Origin: VBAS01 sp035318985
Lineage (GTDB): Bacteria > Bacteroidota > Bacteroidia > Chitinophagales > Chitinophagaceae
Direction of reading: 5' to 3'
Length of the DNA stretch: 64,000 nucleotides
Assembly: GCA_035318985.1 (NCBI GenBank)
Contig: DATHDP010000130.1
Location: 6,405 to 70,404 of the forward strand
Shown: in pieces, positions 17,609 through 26,724 of the stretch
Layout of the letters: every line of letters begins with the position of its first letter
Numbering within the stretch: the first letter of the stretch is position 1
The notes under the pieces: model-generated
Seen by the model: only the letters and a program-made list of their open reading frames with translations
The model's database searches: none
What the model was told of the DNA's origin: nothing
Program-made: the position numbers and the translations under genes

Positions 17609-18677
17609 AAAACCCATTATTTTTTTTTGGGTTCCTTATCCAATCGGAGTTGCGCCATCGCAGCGTTTCAGGGTTGAATTATTTTTGCCTCAACTTGAGA
17701 AGGAAGGATATTCTTTTAAGCTATTGACCTTTCTTGATAAAAGGGCATGGGATATTTTATATAAACCCGGCAATAGAATTTTAAAAGCGTGGGGAACTCT
17801 AAAGGGTTTTTTTAGGAGAATCAAGCATTTGTTTGAGTCAACGAAAGCAGATTATGTATTTATACATCGTGAAGCTACACCACTTGGCCCTCCTATTTTT
17901 GAATGGTTGCTTGCAAAAATTTTCAGGAAGAAGATCGTTTTTGAGTATGATGATGCTATCTGGATACCCGGTGGAGAAAAGATCTCCTGGATAAAGAAAT
18001 GGGTGAAAGCGACGTGGAAAATAAAATATATTATAAAATGGTCTTATAAGATTGCAGCCGGAAATAATTTCTTATGTGAATATGCCCGTCAATTTAATTC
18101 TTCCGTTTTTTTGATCCCAACTGTCGTAGATACAGCTGAGGGACATTATAAACAACGGGATCATTATAAAGACAATAAAATAATTGTTGGATGGACGGGT
18201 ACACATACAACACTTCATAATCTTGAAGTAATTGAGGGTGTTATTCCCGAATTAAAAAAAGAAATAGATTTCGATTTCCTGGTTATATCTAATAAACAAC
18301 CTCAATGGAATTTTGATTTTATCTATAAGCAATGGGACCTGGCTACTGAGCAAGATGATCTTTTGAAAATGCATATTGGTATCATGCCATCAAAGCAAGG
18401 CCCCTGGTTCGAAGGAAAATGCGGGTTTAAATTAATTCAATATCATGCCTGTGGAATTCCGGCAATTGCATCTCCAACGCAAGTAAACTCATTGATCACT
18501 TTACACAATGAGACCGGCTTTATTGCAAATAGTAAGGATGAATGGAGAATATATTTAAAAAAATTAATTACAAATGCCCGGTTGCGATCCTCTATGGGAG
18601 CAATTGCAAGAGAACATATTGAAAAAAATTATAGCCTAAACAGTTTGTTTCCTGCTTTTGTCTCTCTCTTTTCTTAA
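17598..18677 (+). CDS. GT4-like glycosyltransferase
   Basis: The 359-residue GT-B enzyme opens with FFWVPYPIGVAPSQRFRVE, a strand and loop common in bacterial GT4 proteins. It has FEYDDAIWIP near residue 115 and the donor-site segment GFKLIQYHACGIPAIASP at about 275-292. It is coupled to the previous gene by an 11-bp overlap and is the last gene of the rightward chain. Its last 42 bp overlap the 3' end of the membrane protein gene on the other strand, so the two genes converge with no space for a separate terminator. Confidence 0.85.
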   Translation: MKTEKPIIFFWVPYPIGVAPSQRFRVELFLPQLEKEGYSFKLLTFLDKRAWDILYKPGNRILKAWGTLKGFFRRIKHLFESTKADYVFIHREATPLGPPIFEWLLAKIFRKKIVFEYDDAIWIPGGEKISWIKKWVKATWKIKYIIKWSYKIAAGNNFLCEYARQFNSSVFLIPTVVDTAEGHYKQRDHYKDNKIIVGWTGTHTTLHNLEVIEGVIPELKKEIDFDFLVISNKQPQWNFDFIYKQWDLATEQDDLLKMHIGIMPSKQGPWFEGKCGFKLIQYHACGIPAIASPTQVNSLITLHNETGFIANSKDEWRIYLKKLITNARLRSSMGAIAREHIEKNYSLNSLFPAFVSLFS

Positions 18678-20009
18678 TACCAATTCTTGTTTTGGCGGAT
18701 AGTATAAGATTATCAGGAATGCAGTATAAAATGGCAGACAAGGAATTTTATATCTCACCAATGAGCCAAAATTAGAAGTGGAAATACCAACTGCAAAAGC
18801 AAATATCAAAGTAAAGATCAGGCAAAATTGAAGTGTTTCATCAGAAAGAACCCGCTGTACTAACCTGATCGGATTATTTCGAAAAATAACTACGATAGTA
18901 AATATTAAAAAGAACAGGGACTCAAGTGCGGAGATCATTACAATTGGTTTTCTTGCTTCCCATAAATATGGCCGGAACAAAGTAACATTTACTCCTGCCG
19001 GAGCTTGCTCCAGCATTCCAAGCAAAGTAGGATCAAAATCACCAAGCGTATATCCTGAGCCATCCTGCTCATTAGAAATTCTAAATAAGTAGTCTCTTGT
19101 AACAAATGATTTGGAGGCGACATTTTCAATATTATATTCACCAAACATTTCGGATTCCAATTTTCCCCCTACCAATGCAATACCACCAATGGCAGATGCA
19201 TATAAAAAATAACGTACGAAGAGGATCAATCTTGTGTCTTTTATTTTATAAGATAATAGACCGACCCCCCATAGTAAAATTGCAGGCAGAAATGCCATCA
19301 CTATATAAGACTTGATAATATAAATTATATATAAAAAAATTAAAGCAAATATTGAATTGGCTATTATTTTTTTGTTTTCATAAAAAATTATATAAAAAAA
19401 ATGAGTAACCAATCCCATACAGGATAATGTGATAGTGTCCTTCATAAAGCCGGACCCCCAAAAAATTACACTTGGAATAAACAGTATCGCGTATGCCAAT
19501 TGTTTTGAAAGCCTTGGGTATAATTTCGTAAAAACAATATATAATTTCCAAACACCTATAAAAGAAATGGTTGCAAATATCACAGCCGTGGGCAAATAAG
19601 TGGTCATTGTAAATATGCCAATCAAGGCACCAATTACTGAGATTAAATATTCCGGGGTTTGAATCCCATACCACATAAACTGGGTTGTATAATTATAAAC
19701 TTCAACATCATATATTTCAGCTCTTCCCGAAACCAACCGTAGCCAGGTCCAAAAGGAATCACTCATAGAAGAATTGATAACCTGTGTCTGGTGCCAGTAA
19801 TTCAATGTATCACCACCTTTATAATAATATTGATAAATAATGCCAAGAAGAATTGCACCAAAGATCTTTAATGTAAAAGCTGGCATAAAAAAACGGCGCA
19901 AAGGATGATCTTTCGGATAATATTTATTTCTAAAATAAGCAGCAAATACGAAGACTATAAAAAGATAAATTGGAAGTAAAATGAAATCAGTTATAGTGAT
20001 ATATTGCAT
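18636..20009 (-). CDS. Polytopic membrane protein, candidate polysaccharide polymerase (Wzy-like)
   Basis: The 457-residue product is hydrophobic along most of its length, with about ten probable membrane segments. It has a central soluble loop around residues 280-330 that may face the periplasm. The segment PSVIFWGSGFMKDTITLS near residues 175-192 is a conserved-looking membrane-edge motif that I associate with EpsG/Wzy-type proteins, but this is weak. Every repeat-unit locus of this type needs a polymerase or ligase and no other candidate is in the window. It is the only leftward gene between glycosyltransferases and the amidotransferase. Only 18 bp separate its start from the divergent asnB-like gene. 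Confidence 0.5.
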   Translation of the reverse strand: MQYITITDFILLPIYLFIVFVFAAYFRNKYYPKDHPLRRFFMPAFTLKIFGAILLGIIYQYYYKGGDTLNYWHQTQVINSSMSDSFWTWLRLVSGRAEIYDVEVYNYTTQFMWYGIQTPEYLISVIGALIGIFTMTTYLPTAVIFATISFIGVWKLYIVFTKLYPRLSKQLAYAILFIPSVIFWGSGFMKDTITLSCMGLVTHFFYIIFYENKKIIANSIFALIFLYIIYIIKSYIVMAFLPAILLWGVGLLSYKIKDTRLILFVRYFLYASAIGGIALVGGKLESEMFGEYNIENVASKSFVTRDYLFRISNEQDGSGYTLGDFDPTLLGMLEQAPAGVNVTLFRPYLWEARKPIVMISALESLFFLIFTIVVIFRNNPIRLVQRVLSDETLQFCLIFTLIFAFAVGISTSNFGSLVRYKIPCLPFYTAFLIILYYPPKQELVLRKERDKSRKQTV

Positions 20010-20027
20010 AAAACTTAAGGATATTGT

Positions 20028-21926
20028 ATGTGTGGAATTGCTGGCATAGTTGCGCTAACAGATACAGGCCGACAACAGGTTTCGAAATTACGACAATCCA
20101 TCCGAACTCTGCAGACGAGAGGACCTGATGACGAAGGTATTTATCTATGCGAGGACATGGGATTAGCACAAAGACGATTGGCCATTATTGATACAAGTGC
20201 TGCTGCTAATCAACCAATGTGGGATAAGACGGAGCGTTATACAATTATTTTTAACGGCGAAATATTCAATTACCAGGAACTCCGAAATAAATATTTTACT
20301 GCTGAAGAACAACAACAACTCCGTACAAGTTCAGATACCGAGATCTTACTTGAGCTTTTTATAAAGCAAGGAGAGAAATGCCTTCCTTTATTGGAAGGTT
20401 TTTTTGCTTTTGCTATTTATGATACTCAAACAAAAGAATTGTTTGTTGCAAGAGACAGGTTCGGAAAAAAACCACTGAACTTTTTTATTGATGATGACAG
20501 GTTCATTTTTGCATCTGAGCTAAAAGCACTTTATGATTTTGGCATCCCAAAAGAATTAAACTATGAAGCCCTGAAACTGTACCTGCAATTATCTTATATC
20601 CCGCAACCCATGAGCATGCTAAAGCATGTAAGAAAAGTGGAACCAGGTGCAAGGTTGATACTGAGAGGAAAAAATATTGAAGAAAAAAAATGGTATGATC
20701 TCACCCCGAAATATGAATATAAAAATGCCCCGTCTTATGAACAAGCACAAAAAGAGCTTGTTTCTTTGTTAGAAGATGCAGTTGTGAAAAGATTGATAAG
20801 TGACGTGCCGCTTGGCGCTTTTTTAAGCGGTGGTATTGATTCTTCTGTTATTGTAGCACTGGCCAGTCGTCATCAAAGATCATTGAACACATTTTCAATC
20901 GGGTTTAAAGATGAACAATATTTTGATGAAACTCAATTTGCGGAATTGGTGGCAGCAAAATTTAAAACTAATCATGCTACGTTTCGTTTAGGGTTTGATG
21001 ATTATTTGTCTCACATTCATGACGTGTTAAATTATTTGGATGAACCATTTGCGGATTCAGCATCGCTGCCCCAATTCATTCTTTGCATGGAAGTAAGAAA
21101 GCATGCGACAGTTGCCATTTCCGGTGATGGCGGTGATGAAGTTTTCGCAGGTTATAATAAGCATTATGCCGAATGGCAGGCAAGAAGAAGCTCATTGGCT
21201 GGGAGTCTTGTAAAGATGGGTGCTCCTCTTTGGAAAATTATGCCTAAGAGCAGGAATAACCGCTTCTCGGATCTTTTCCGTCAATTGGACCGGTATGCGG
21301 AAGGCGCCGGGCTTTCTGAAAAGGAACGTTACTGGCATTGGGCTTCCACTTTTTCAGTATCTGATGTAGATAAATTAATTACAAAGCAAACTGCTGCTCT
21401 GGTCAATAATGCAGTCATTAATTCAGTAAAAGAAAAATATCTTTCAAATATTAATGATGATTTTAATTCTGTATTAAAAACTGATCTTGACCTTGTCCTC
21501 ATAAGTGATATGTTGGTGAAAGTTGATCTAATGAGTATGGCAAATAGCGTGGAAGTTCGTTCGCCATTTCTTGATCATCATGTTGTGGAATTTGCTTTTA
21601 CGTTACCATCAGAATACAAAATAAACAAGGCGGGTAGAAAGAGAATTATTAAAGACGCTTTCCAAAATATTTTACCACCGGAAATTTATAATCGCGGAAA
21701 AAGAGGATTTGAGATACCTATGTTGAAATGGTTCCGTGAAGAGCTACACACATTTATATTTGATGACCTCCTAAACGAAAAATTTATAAAAGAACAAGAC
21801 ATTTTCGATATTGAGTTTATCAATTGTATGAAAAAACAACTTTACTCTGCTGCTCCGGGAAATATTGTGGAACAGCTTTGGGTATTGATCGTTTTTCAAC
21901 ATTGGTACAAGAAATATTTTATGTAA
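20028..21926 (+). CDS. asnB: Asparagine synthase (glutamine-hydrolysing)-like amidotransferase
   Basis: Met1 is followed by the N-terminal nucleophile Cys2 (MCGIAGIV), which fixes the start. The class II glutaminase domain covers about residues 1-210 and includes RGPDDEG and FNGEIFNY. The synthetase domain follows, with the ATP PP-loop SGGIDSS near 266-272 and SGDGGDEVFAGY near 365. At 632 residues it is full length. Genes of this family inside surface glycan loci often amidate a sugar acid or peptide rather than make free asparagine. The surrounding deacetylase, formyltransferase and phosphatase favour a glycan role here. That role is inferred. Confidence 0.9.
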   Translation: MCGIAGIVALTDTGRQQVSKLRQSIRTLQTRGPDDEGIYLCEDMGLAQRRLAIIDTSAAANQPMWDKTERYTIIFNGEIFNYQELRNKYFTAEEQQQLRTSSDTEILLELFIKQGEKCLPLLEGFFAFAIYDTQTKELFVARDRFGKKPLNFFIDDDRFIFASELKALYDFGIPKELNYEALKLYLQLSYIPQPMSMLKHVRKVEPGARLILRGKNIEEKKWYDLTPKYEYKNAPSYEQAQKELVSLLEDAVVKRLISDVPLGAFLSGGIDSSVIVALASRHQRSLNTFSIGFKDEQYFDETQFAELVAAKFKTNHATFRLGFDDYLSHIHDVLNYLDEPFADSASLPQFILCMEVRKHATVAISGDGGDEVFAGYNKHYAEWQARRSSLAGSLVKMGAPLWKIMPKSRNNRFSDLFRQLDRYAEGAGLSEKERYWHWASTFSVSDVDKLITKQTAALVNNAVINSVKEKYLSNINDDFNSVLKTDLDLVLISDMLVKVDLMSMANSVEVRSPFLDHHVVEFAFTLPSEYKINKAGRKRIIKDAFQNILPPEIYNRGKRGFEIPMLKWFREELHTFIFDDLLNEKFIKEQDIFDIEFINCMKKQLYSAAPGNIVEQLWVLIVFQHWYKKYFM

Positions 21927-21936
21927 AACCTAATTT

Positions 21937-22899
21937 GTGAGTAAAGGGATCTTTACTATATCACTTGACTTCGAGCTTTTCTGGGGTGTGCGGGATCATC
22001 GCACACTGGAAAACTATGGGGAAAATATTCGCAACGTTCATTACGTTGTTCCCCGTCTGCTTGAGTTATTTTCCAAATATAGTGTGCATTGTACCTGGGC
22101 AACCGTGGGCTATCTTTTTTTTAATGAGAAAAAAAAAATGATATCTTATTTGCCTATTGAGCGACCTACTTATAAAAAGAGAGAATATGATCCATATCCT
22201 TATCTTGAACAAAATGAGTTGGAAAAAAAATATCATTTTGCCCCGGAACTTATTGAACAAATAAAAAGAACACCGGGCCAGGAGATCGGTACACATACTT
22301 TTTCTCATTTCTATACACTTGAGAAGGATACAACGATCGGTCAATTTCAAAGTGACCTGCGTGCTGCAATTGCCATTGCAAAAGAAAAAGGCATAGAAGT
22401 TAAAAGCATAGTTTTTCCACGTAATCAATATTCCGATGAGCACATTAAAGCATGTTTGGAAGAAGGAATAAAAATTTACCGTGGTAATGAACTTTCAGGT
22501 ATATATAAACCAATATCAAGGGAAAACGAAAATATTGTCAGAAAGGGAACACGGTTTGCGGATACTTATATAAATATTACAGGACATCATTGTCATGCTA
22601 TTCCTGCAGCCAATGAAATTATTAATGTTCCTGCAAGCCGGTTTCTCAGACCATATAATCCGAAATTTAAAATGTTTGATGGTTTGAAACTTAGGAGGAT
22701 CAAACGAGGAATAGAATTTGCGGCAAAGCAGGGTTTGATTTACCAACTGTGGTGGCATCCGCATAATTTCGGCAAATACATGGATGAGAATTTCGATTTT
22801 CTTGAAAAACTTTTGAAAGTGTATCAGGAGTTAAATAAAGACCAAAAAATTGAATCATTAAATCTCCAAGAAATTTATCAAAGAACAATAAATAGATGA
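21937..22899 (+). CDS. Polysaccharide deacetylase (NodB/CE4-like)
   Basis: Translation probably starts at the GTG at 21937 (MSKGIFTISLDFE), 10 bp after the amidotransferase stop. The N-terminal SLDFELFWG supplies the catalytic and metal aspartate, and GTHTFSHF near residue 118 supplies the metal-binding H-x3-H. A WWHPHNFG segment near 270 fits the late histidine motif. There is no signal peptide, so it may deacetylate a lipid-linked or nucleotide-linked N-acetyl sugar in the cytoplasm. The following formyltransferase could then formylate the freed amine. Its stop overlaps that gene by 4 bp. Confidence 0.85.
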   Translation: MSKGIFTISLDFELFWGVRDHRTLENYGENIRNVHYVVPRLLELFSKYSVHCTWATVGYLFFNEKKKMISYLPIERPTYKKREYDPYPYLEQNELEKKYHFAPELIEQIKRTPGQEIGTHTFSHFYTLEKDTTIGQFQSDLRAAIAIAKEKGIEVKSIVFPRNQYSDEHIKACLEEGIKIYRGNELSGIYKPISRENENIVRKGTRFADTYINITGHHCHAIPAANEIINVPASRFLRPYNPKFKMFDGLKLRRIKRGIEFAAKQGLIYQLWWHPHNFGKYMDENFDFLEKLLKVYQELNKDQKIESLNLQEIYQRTINR

Positions 22900-23699
22900 A
22901 ACAGAAGATCATTATTCTTGCAAGAGACTGCGACTCGACAAACATCGTTTATAATTATCTCAAAAAATATTTCGAGATTGATGCAATAGTGTTTGAAAAA
23001 CCAATTCCGAGGAAAAAACAACTTTTAAACCGGGCTAAACGTCTTGGCTATATGAATGCAATAAGCCAGGGGATCTTTTTTTTATGTATTGCACCTCTTA
23101 TTAGAATATTCTCACAAAAAAGAAAAACAGAGATCTTTAAGCAATATCATCTTGATGAAACCACTCCTCCCGAAAATTTGGTAAAAAGAATACGGTATGT
23201 AAATACTGAAGAAGGCCGTACTTTACTTAATCAATTAAATCCTGATCTTATCATCGTGAATGGTACAAGGATCATTTCAAAAAAGACATTGGAATCGATT
23301 CATTCAACTTTCATAAATATTCACACAGGAATAACACCGGCCTTTCGGGGAGTACATGGAGGCTATTGGGCAGTTGCGACCGGCAAAAAAGGTCTTTTTG
23401 GGACAACAGTTCATTATGTTGATGCAGGTGTAGATACCGGTGGTATCATTGAGCAAGTTTTTATTGAGCCGCCAAAGAAAGATAATTTTTATACATATCC
23501 TTATCTGCAATATGCTTCAGTGCTTCCCGTATTGAAACAGGTCATCCAATCTTTTAGTGAGGGTAATAAACCGAAAACAAAAGCTCCGGTTACTACTGAT
23601 TCTGAATTATGGTTCCATCCCACGATGTTTCAATGGGTAAAAAATATTGGAAAGACATTTATTTTTTTATTCCTATCATCTTTTATCCAACTATTCTGA
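22896..23699 (+). CDS. Formyltransferase (methionyl-tRNA formyltransferase-like fold)
   Basis: The 267-residue protein has the folate-dependent formyltransferase core. The Asn-His pair lies in FINIHTGITPAFRG near residues 139-152, and the catalytic Asp lies in VHYVDAGVDTGG near 172-183. Both are as in Fmt and sugar N-formyltransferases. It lacks the C-terminal tRNA-binding part of Fmt. Coupled by 4 bp to the deacetylase, it most likely formylates an amino sugar of the glycan using N10-formyl-tetrahydrofolate. The last 20 residues are hydrophobic (FIFLFLSSFIQLF), which is unusual and may anchor it to the membrane. Confidence 0.82.
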   Translation: MKQKIIILARDCDSTNIVYNYLKKYFEIDAIVFEKPIPRKKQLLNRAKRLGYMNAISQGIFFLCIAPLIRIFSQKRKTEIFKQYHLDETTPPENLVKRIRYVNTEEGRTLLNQLNPDLIIVNGTRIISKKTLESIHSTFINIHTGITPAFRGVHGGYWAVATGKKGLFGTTVHYVDAGVDTGGIIEQVFIEPPKKDNFYTYPYLQYASVLPVLKQVIQSFSEGNKPKTKAPVTTDSELWFHPTMFQWVKNIGKTFIFLFLSSFIQLF

Positions 23700-23716
23700 A
23701 CTAATTTGTGGAGTAA

Positions 23717-24922
23717 ATGCCAAGAGTTTTAAGAATACTTAATCGCCTTATCATTGGCGGCCCTTCGAAAAACGCAATATATCTTTCGAGATATATGCAG
23801 CCTGATTTTGATACATTATTAGTTATTGGTGGCAAAGAAGATCACGAACAGGATGCCGACTTTTTAGCTATTGCAAATAATATTGATCCCACCTGCATTT
23901 CCGAAATGAAAAGATCAATTTCGCCGTACAATGATTGGGCTGCTTATAATAAATTAAAAAGGTTAATTAAAGAATTTAAACCTGATATCGTTCATACGCA
24001 TGCTGCGAAATCAGGGGCATTGGGAAGGTTGGCTGCAAAACATTCTAACGTGCCTGTGATCGTTCACACTTTTCATGGCCATATTTTTCATTCTTATTTT
24101 AATTCAGTAAAAACAAATTTTTTTATCAGGACCGAAAGATACCTTGCCGGTTTAAGCGATGCAATAGTCGCCATCAGTGATGTACAAAAGAAAGAATTAT
24201 CCGGCGACTTTAGGATTGCGGCAGCTGATAAATTCCGTGTGATCCCGCTTGGACTTGACCTTGATAATTTTATAATCAACCAGGAAGAAAAGAGAAATAA
24301 ATTCCGAGAAGAGTTTGGGTTAGCTGATGATATTGTTGCTATCGGGATAATTGGAAGATTAGTGCCCATAAAAAATCATTCGCTTTTCATAAAAGGATTG
24401 AAATATGTACTTGATAATACAAGTGTAAAGATCAAAGCTTTTATAATCGGCGATGGCGAAAGCAGGACGGCAATTGAACAAATGGCAAATGATCTTGGAA
24501 TAAAATACACTAGACAGACAGACGCAACGCACCCACATCCATTGGTATTTACGTCGTGGAGAACGGATATTGATACTATTTTCTCAGGGCTTGATGTCAT
24601 TGCGTTAACATCACTTAATGAAGGAACACCAGTTAGCCTAATTGAAGCACAGGCAGCCGGCAAGCCCATTGTATCAACAAGAGTAGGAGGGATCGCAGAT
24701 GTTGTTTTGGAGAATAAAACAGCCTTGCTCTCTGAGATCACTGATGAAAAAACTTTTTCGAATAACCTGCTTCGACTTGTTAATGATCCGGAGCTTCGGA
24801 AAAAATTCAGCAGCGCCGGCAAAGATCATGTAGTAAGTAAGTTTAGCTATCATAGGTTGGTAAATGACATGAGTGGTTTATATCATGATCTGCTTGACAA
24901 GAAAAATCATCGTAAGAAATAA
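23717..24922 (+). CDS. GT4 family glycosyltransferase
   Basis: A 401-residue GT-B enzyme with the glycine loop NRLIIGGPSKNA at the N-terminus, VHTFHGHIFHSYF near 115-127, GIIGRLVPIKNH near 210-221, and the EX7E donor site NEGTPVSLIEAQAAGKPIV near 301-319. These are typical of GT4 enzymes that use UDP- or GDP-sugars. It begins 17 bp after the formyltransferase. In this module it may start or extend the glycan that the neighbouring enzymes modify. Confidence 0.9.
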   Translation: MPRVLRILNRLIIGGPSKNAIYLSRYMQPDFDTLLVIGGKEDHEQDADFLAIANNIDPTCISEMKRSISPYNDWAAYNKLKRLIKEFKPDIVHTHAAKSGALGRLAAKHSNVPVIVHTFHGHIFHSYFNSVKTNFFIRTERYLAGLSDAIVAISDVQKKELSGDFRIAAADKFRVIPLGLDLDNFIINQEEKRNKFREEFGLADDIVAIGIIGRLVPIKNHSLFIKGLKYVLDNTSVKIKAFIIGDGESRTAIEQMANDLGIKYTRQTDATHPHPLVFTSWRTDIDTIFSGLDVIALTSLNEGTPVSLIEAQAAGKPIVSTRVGGIADVVLENKTALLSEITDEKTFSNNLLRLVNDPELRKKFSSAGKDHVVSKFSYHRLVNDMSGLYHDLLDKKNHRKK

Positions 24923-24931
24923 ATAATTTTT

Positions 24932-25666
24932 ATGAAGTTGTGGGGAAAAAAAGATTCTGACGCATTTGACTATGGCCTTCTTAAAACTGACATGCATTCG
25001 CATTTATTACCTGGTATAGATGATGGATCTCCTGACCTGGCTACTTCAGTGGAGATGATAAATGGGTTGATCCATCTTGGATTTAAAAAACTGATCACGA
25101 CACCGCATGTAATGCAGGACATGTATCCCAATAAAAGAGATGATATATTAAAGCGTTACGAGATCTTAAAAAAACATTTGGAAACAGAAAGGATAAATGT
25201 GGAGCTTGGTGTTGCTGCAGAATATTTTCTTGATGATAATTTAAAAAAATTGCTTGCGGATAAAGAACCACTATTAACATTTGGAGATAACCTGGTATTG
25301 GTAGAATTTTCAATGGCCAGCGAGCAATACAACTTTAAAGAATTACTCTTTGAAATGCAAATGCAAAACTACCAACCTGTAATAGCTCATCCTGAACGGT
25401 ACATCTACCAGGAAAAAAATAAAGGATTTTTTGAAGAATTGAAATCAGCCGGATATCTTTTTCAACTCAACATTATGTCACTTGCTGGAGTTTATGGGAA
25501 AACAGTAAATGAACTTGCTCATTATTTTATAAAGCATGAATACTACGATATTGCTGGTACCGATTTGCATAACACTCGCCATTTTTCTCAATTACAAAGT
25601 TCATCAATAGCTCATGGATTAAAAGAATTGCTTGATGCCGGAAAGCTGCTAAATCCTCAATTGTAA
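24932..25666 (+). CDS. CpsB/YwqE-type tyrosine-protein phosphatase (PHP fold)
   Basis: The motif TDMHSHLLPGIDDG at residues 17-30 is diagnostic of the metal-dependent CpsB/YwqE phosphatases. Further metal ligands are in TTPHVMQDMYP near residue 56 and AHPERY near 152, with a closing GTDLHN near 209. These enzymes dephosphorylate the bacterial tyrosine kinase (Wzc/CpsD) that controls polysaccharide export. No kinase gene is visible in this window, so a partner would be elsewhere. The gene ends the polysaccharide locus, 42 bp before the carotenoid regulator. Confidence 0.9.
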   Translation: MKLWGKKDSDAFDYGLLKTDMHSHLLPGIDDGSPDLATSVEMINGLIHLGFKKLITTPHVMQDMYPNKRDDILKRYEILKKHLETERINVELGVAAEYFLDDNLKKLLADKEPLLTFGDNLVLVEFSMASEQYNFKELLFEMQMQNYQPVIAHPERYIYQEKNKGFFEELKSAGYLFQLNIMSLAGVYGKTVNELAHYFIKHEYYDIAGTDLHNTRHFSQLQSSSIAHGLKELLDAGKLLNPQL

Positions 25667-25708
25667 ATTTATTTGAACTTTTTTGCAGGTCATTTGTAAT
25701 TATTAAGC

Positions 25709-26587
25709 ATGACCAAATTCACTATAAAGGATCTTGAAAATCTTTCTGGCATTAAAGCCCATACTATCCGTATTTGGGAACAACGCTATTCTTTTCTTAA
25801 ACCTTCCCGGACCGATACGAATATTCGCTATTATAGCAATGATGATCTGAAAACTATTCTGAATATTTCAATCCTCAATAAATATGGTTACAAGATTTCG
25901 CATATAAATAACATGTCTGTCAACGATGTGCAGGCAAGAGTGGCAGAATTGAATTTGGCCGGTGCTCAGCAAGAACGGATCGTGAATGAATTGATACAAG
26001 TGATGGTGGACCTTGATATTGCAGGATTTGAAAAAATTATAGACAAACAAATTGCGGCAAATGGAATTGAAAAAGTGATTCTCCGCATCATCTTTCCTTT
26101 CTTTGAACGAATAGGCATTCTTTGGCAAACTGGTCATATTAATCCTGCGCAGGAACACCTTACAACAAATATCATTCGTCAAAAATTGATCGTTGGTATT
26201 GACCAGGCAAAACCTGTTCTAAGGCTCAAAAGATCTTTCCTCCTTTTTTTGCCTGAAAGAGAACATCATGAGCTTGGTTTATTGCTTGTTTATTATTTAT
26301 TAAAAAAACGTGGTGCTGAAGTTTTTTATATAGGCGCTAATGTTCCATTGAAAGATGCGCAATTTGTTAATGACACTAAAAAACCAGATTTTATTTACAT
26401 ACATCTTACCTCTACTTCACCCGGATTTAATTTTGAAAAATTTCTTAAGCAAACTTCTGAAAAGATATCAAAGCCAAAGATCATCATATCCGGGTTTCCC
26501 ACTCACGGCTATAAAAAATTCCTTCCTAAAAATGTTGAATTCAAACATTCTCTTGTGGAACTGATAGAATTTATTTCTTCCCTTTAG
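25709..26587 (+). CDS. CarH/LitR-like B12-dependent light-responsive MerR regulator
   Basis: Residues 1-70 form a MerR helix-turn-helix (TIRIWEQRYSFLKPSR). The middle helical domain has W139 followed nine residues later by E149 H150. This W-x9-EH motif is the one seen in the light-sensing AdoCbl regulator CarH. The cobalamin-binding Rossmann domain carries E185-x-H187-x-x-G190, the lower-ligand motif. In studied relatives the AdoCbl-bound tetramer represses carotenoid genes in the dark and falls apart in light. The gene sits immediately upstream of an ECF sigma gene and the crt genes, which supports this role. Function here is inferred from motifs and position. Confidence 0.88.
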   Translation: MTKFTIKDLENLSGIKAHTIRIWEQRYSFLKPSRTDTNIRYYSNDDLKTILNISILNKYGYKISHINNMSVNDVQARVAELNLAGAQQERIVNELIQVMVDLDIAGFEKIIDKQIAANGIEKVILRIIFPFFERIGILWQTGHINPAQEHLTTNIIRQKLIVGIDQAKPVLRLKRSFLLFLPEREHHELGLLLVYYLLKKRGAEVFYIGANVPLKDAQFVNDTKKPDFIYIHLTSTSPGFNFEKFLKQTSEKISKPKIIISGFPTHGYKKFLPKNVEFKHSLVELIEFISSL

Positions 26588-26684
26588 CCACCTTTCCCTT
26601 TTTTCTTTTTCAAATGTTTTTTTGTTGAGCGGATTTGCTTTTTTTTCTTTTGATCTTTAAACAAAGAAGGAGCAACACCTAAGG

Positions 26685-26719
26685 ACTGTTTAACTTTGTA
26701 CCATTAAATCTTAAACAGT
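26685..26719. promoter_or_regulatory. Inverted repeat overlapping a -7 box: candidate CarH operator
   Basis: ACTGTTTAA (26685-26693) and TTAAACAGT (26711-26719) form a perfect 9-bp inverted repeat with a 17-bp spacer. TAACTTTG (26691-26698) inside it matches the Bacteroidota -7 consensus TAnnTTTG. A further half-site TTAAACA lies at 26657-26663. Regulator binding here would block transcription of the sigma gene at 26725. The assignment to the CarH-like protein is inference from position. Confidence 0.6.
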
Positions 26720-26724
26720 TTTTT

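Noticed and set aside
22066..22443. 125-codon minus-strand frame inside the deacetylase gene
   Set aside because: Rich in Phe, Cys and Ile as expected for antisense of AT-rich coding DNA; the plus-strand gene is firm.
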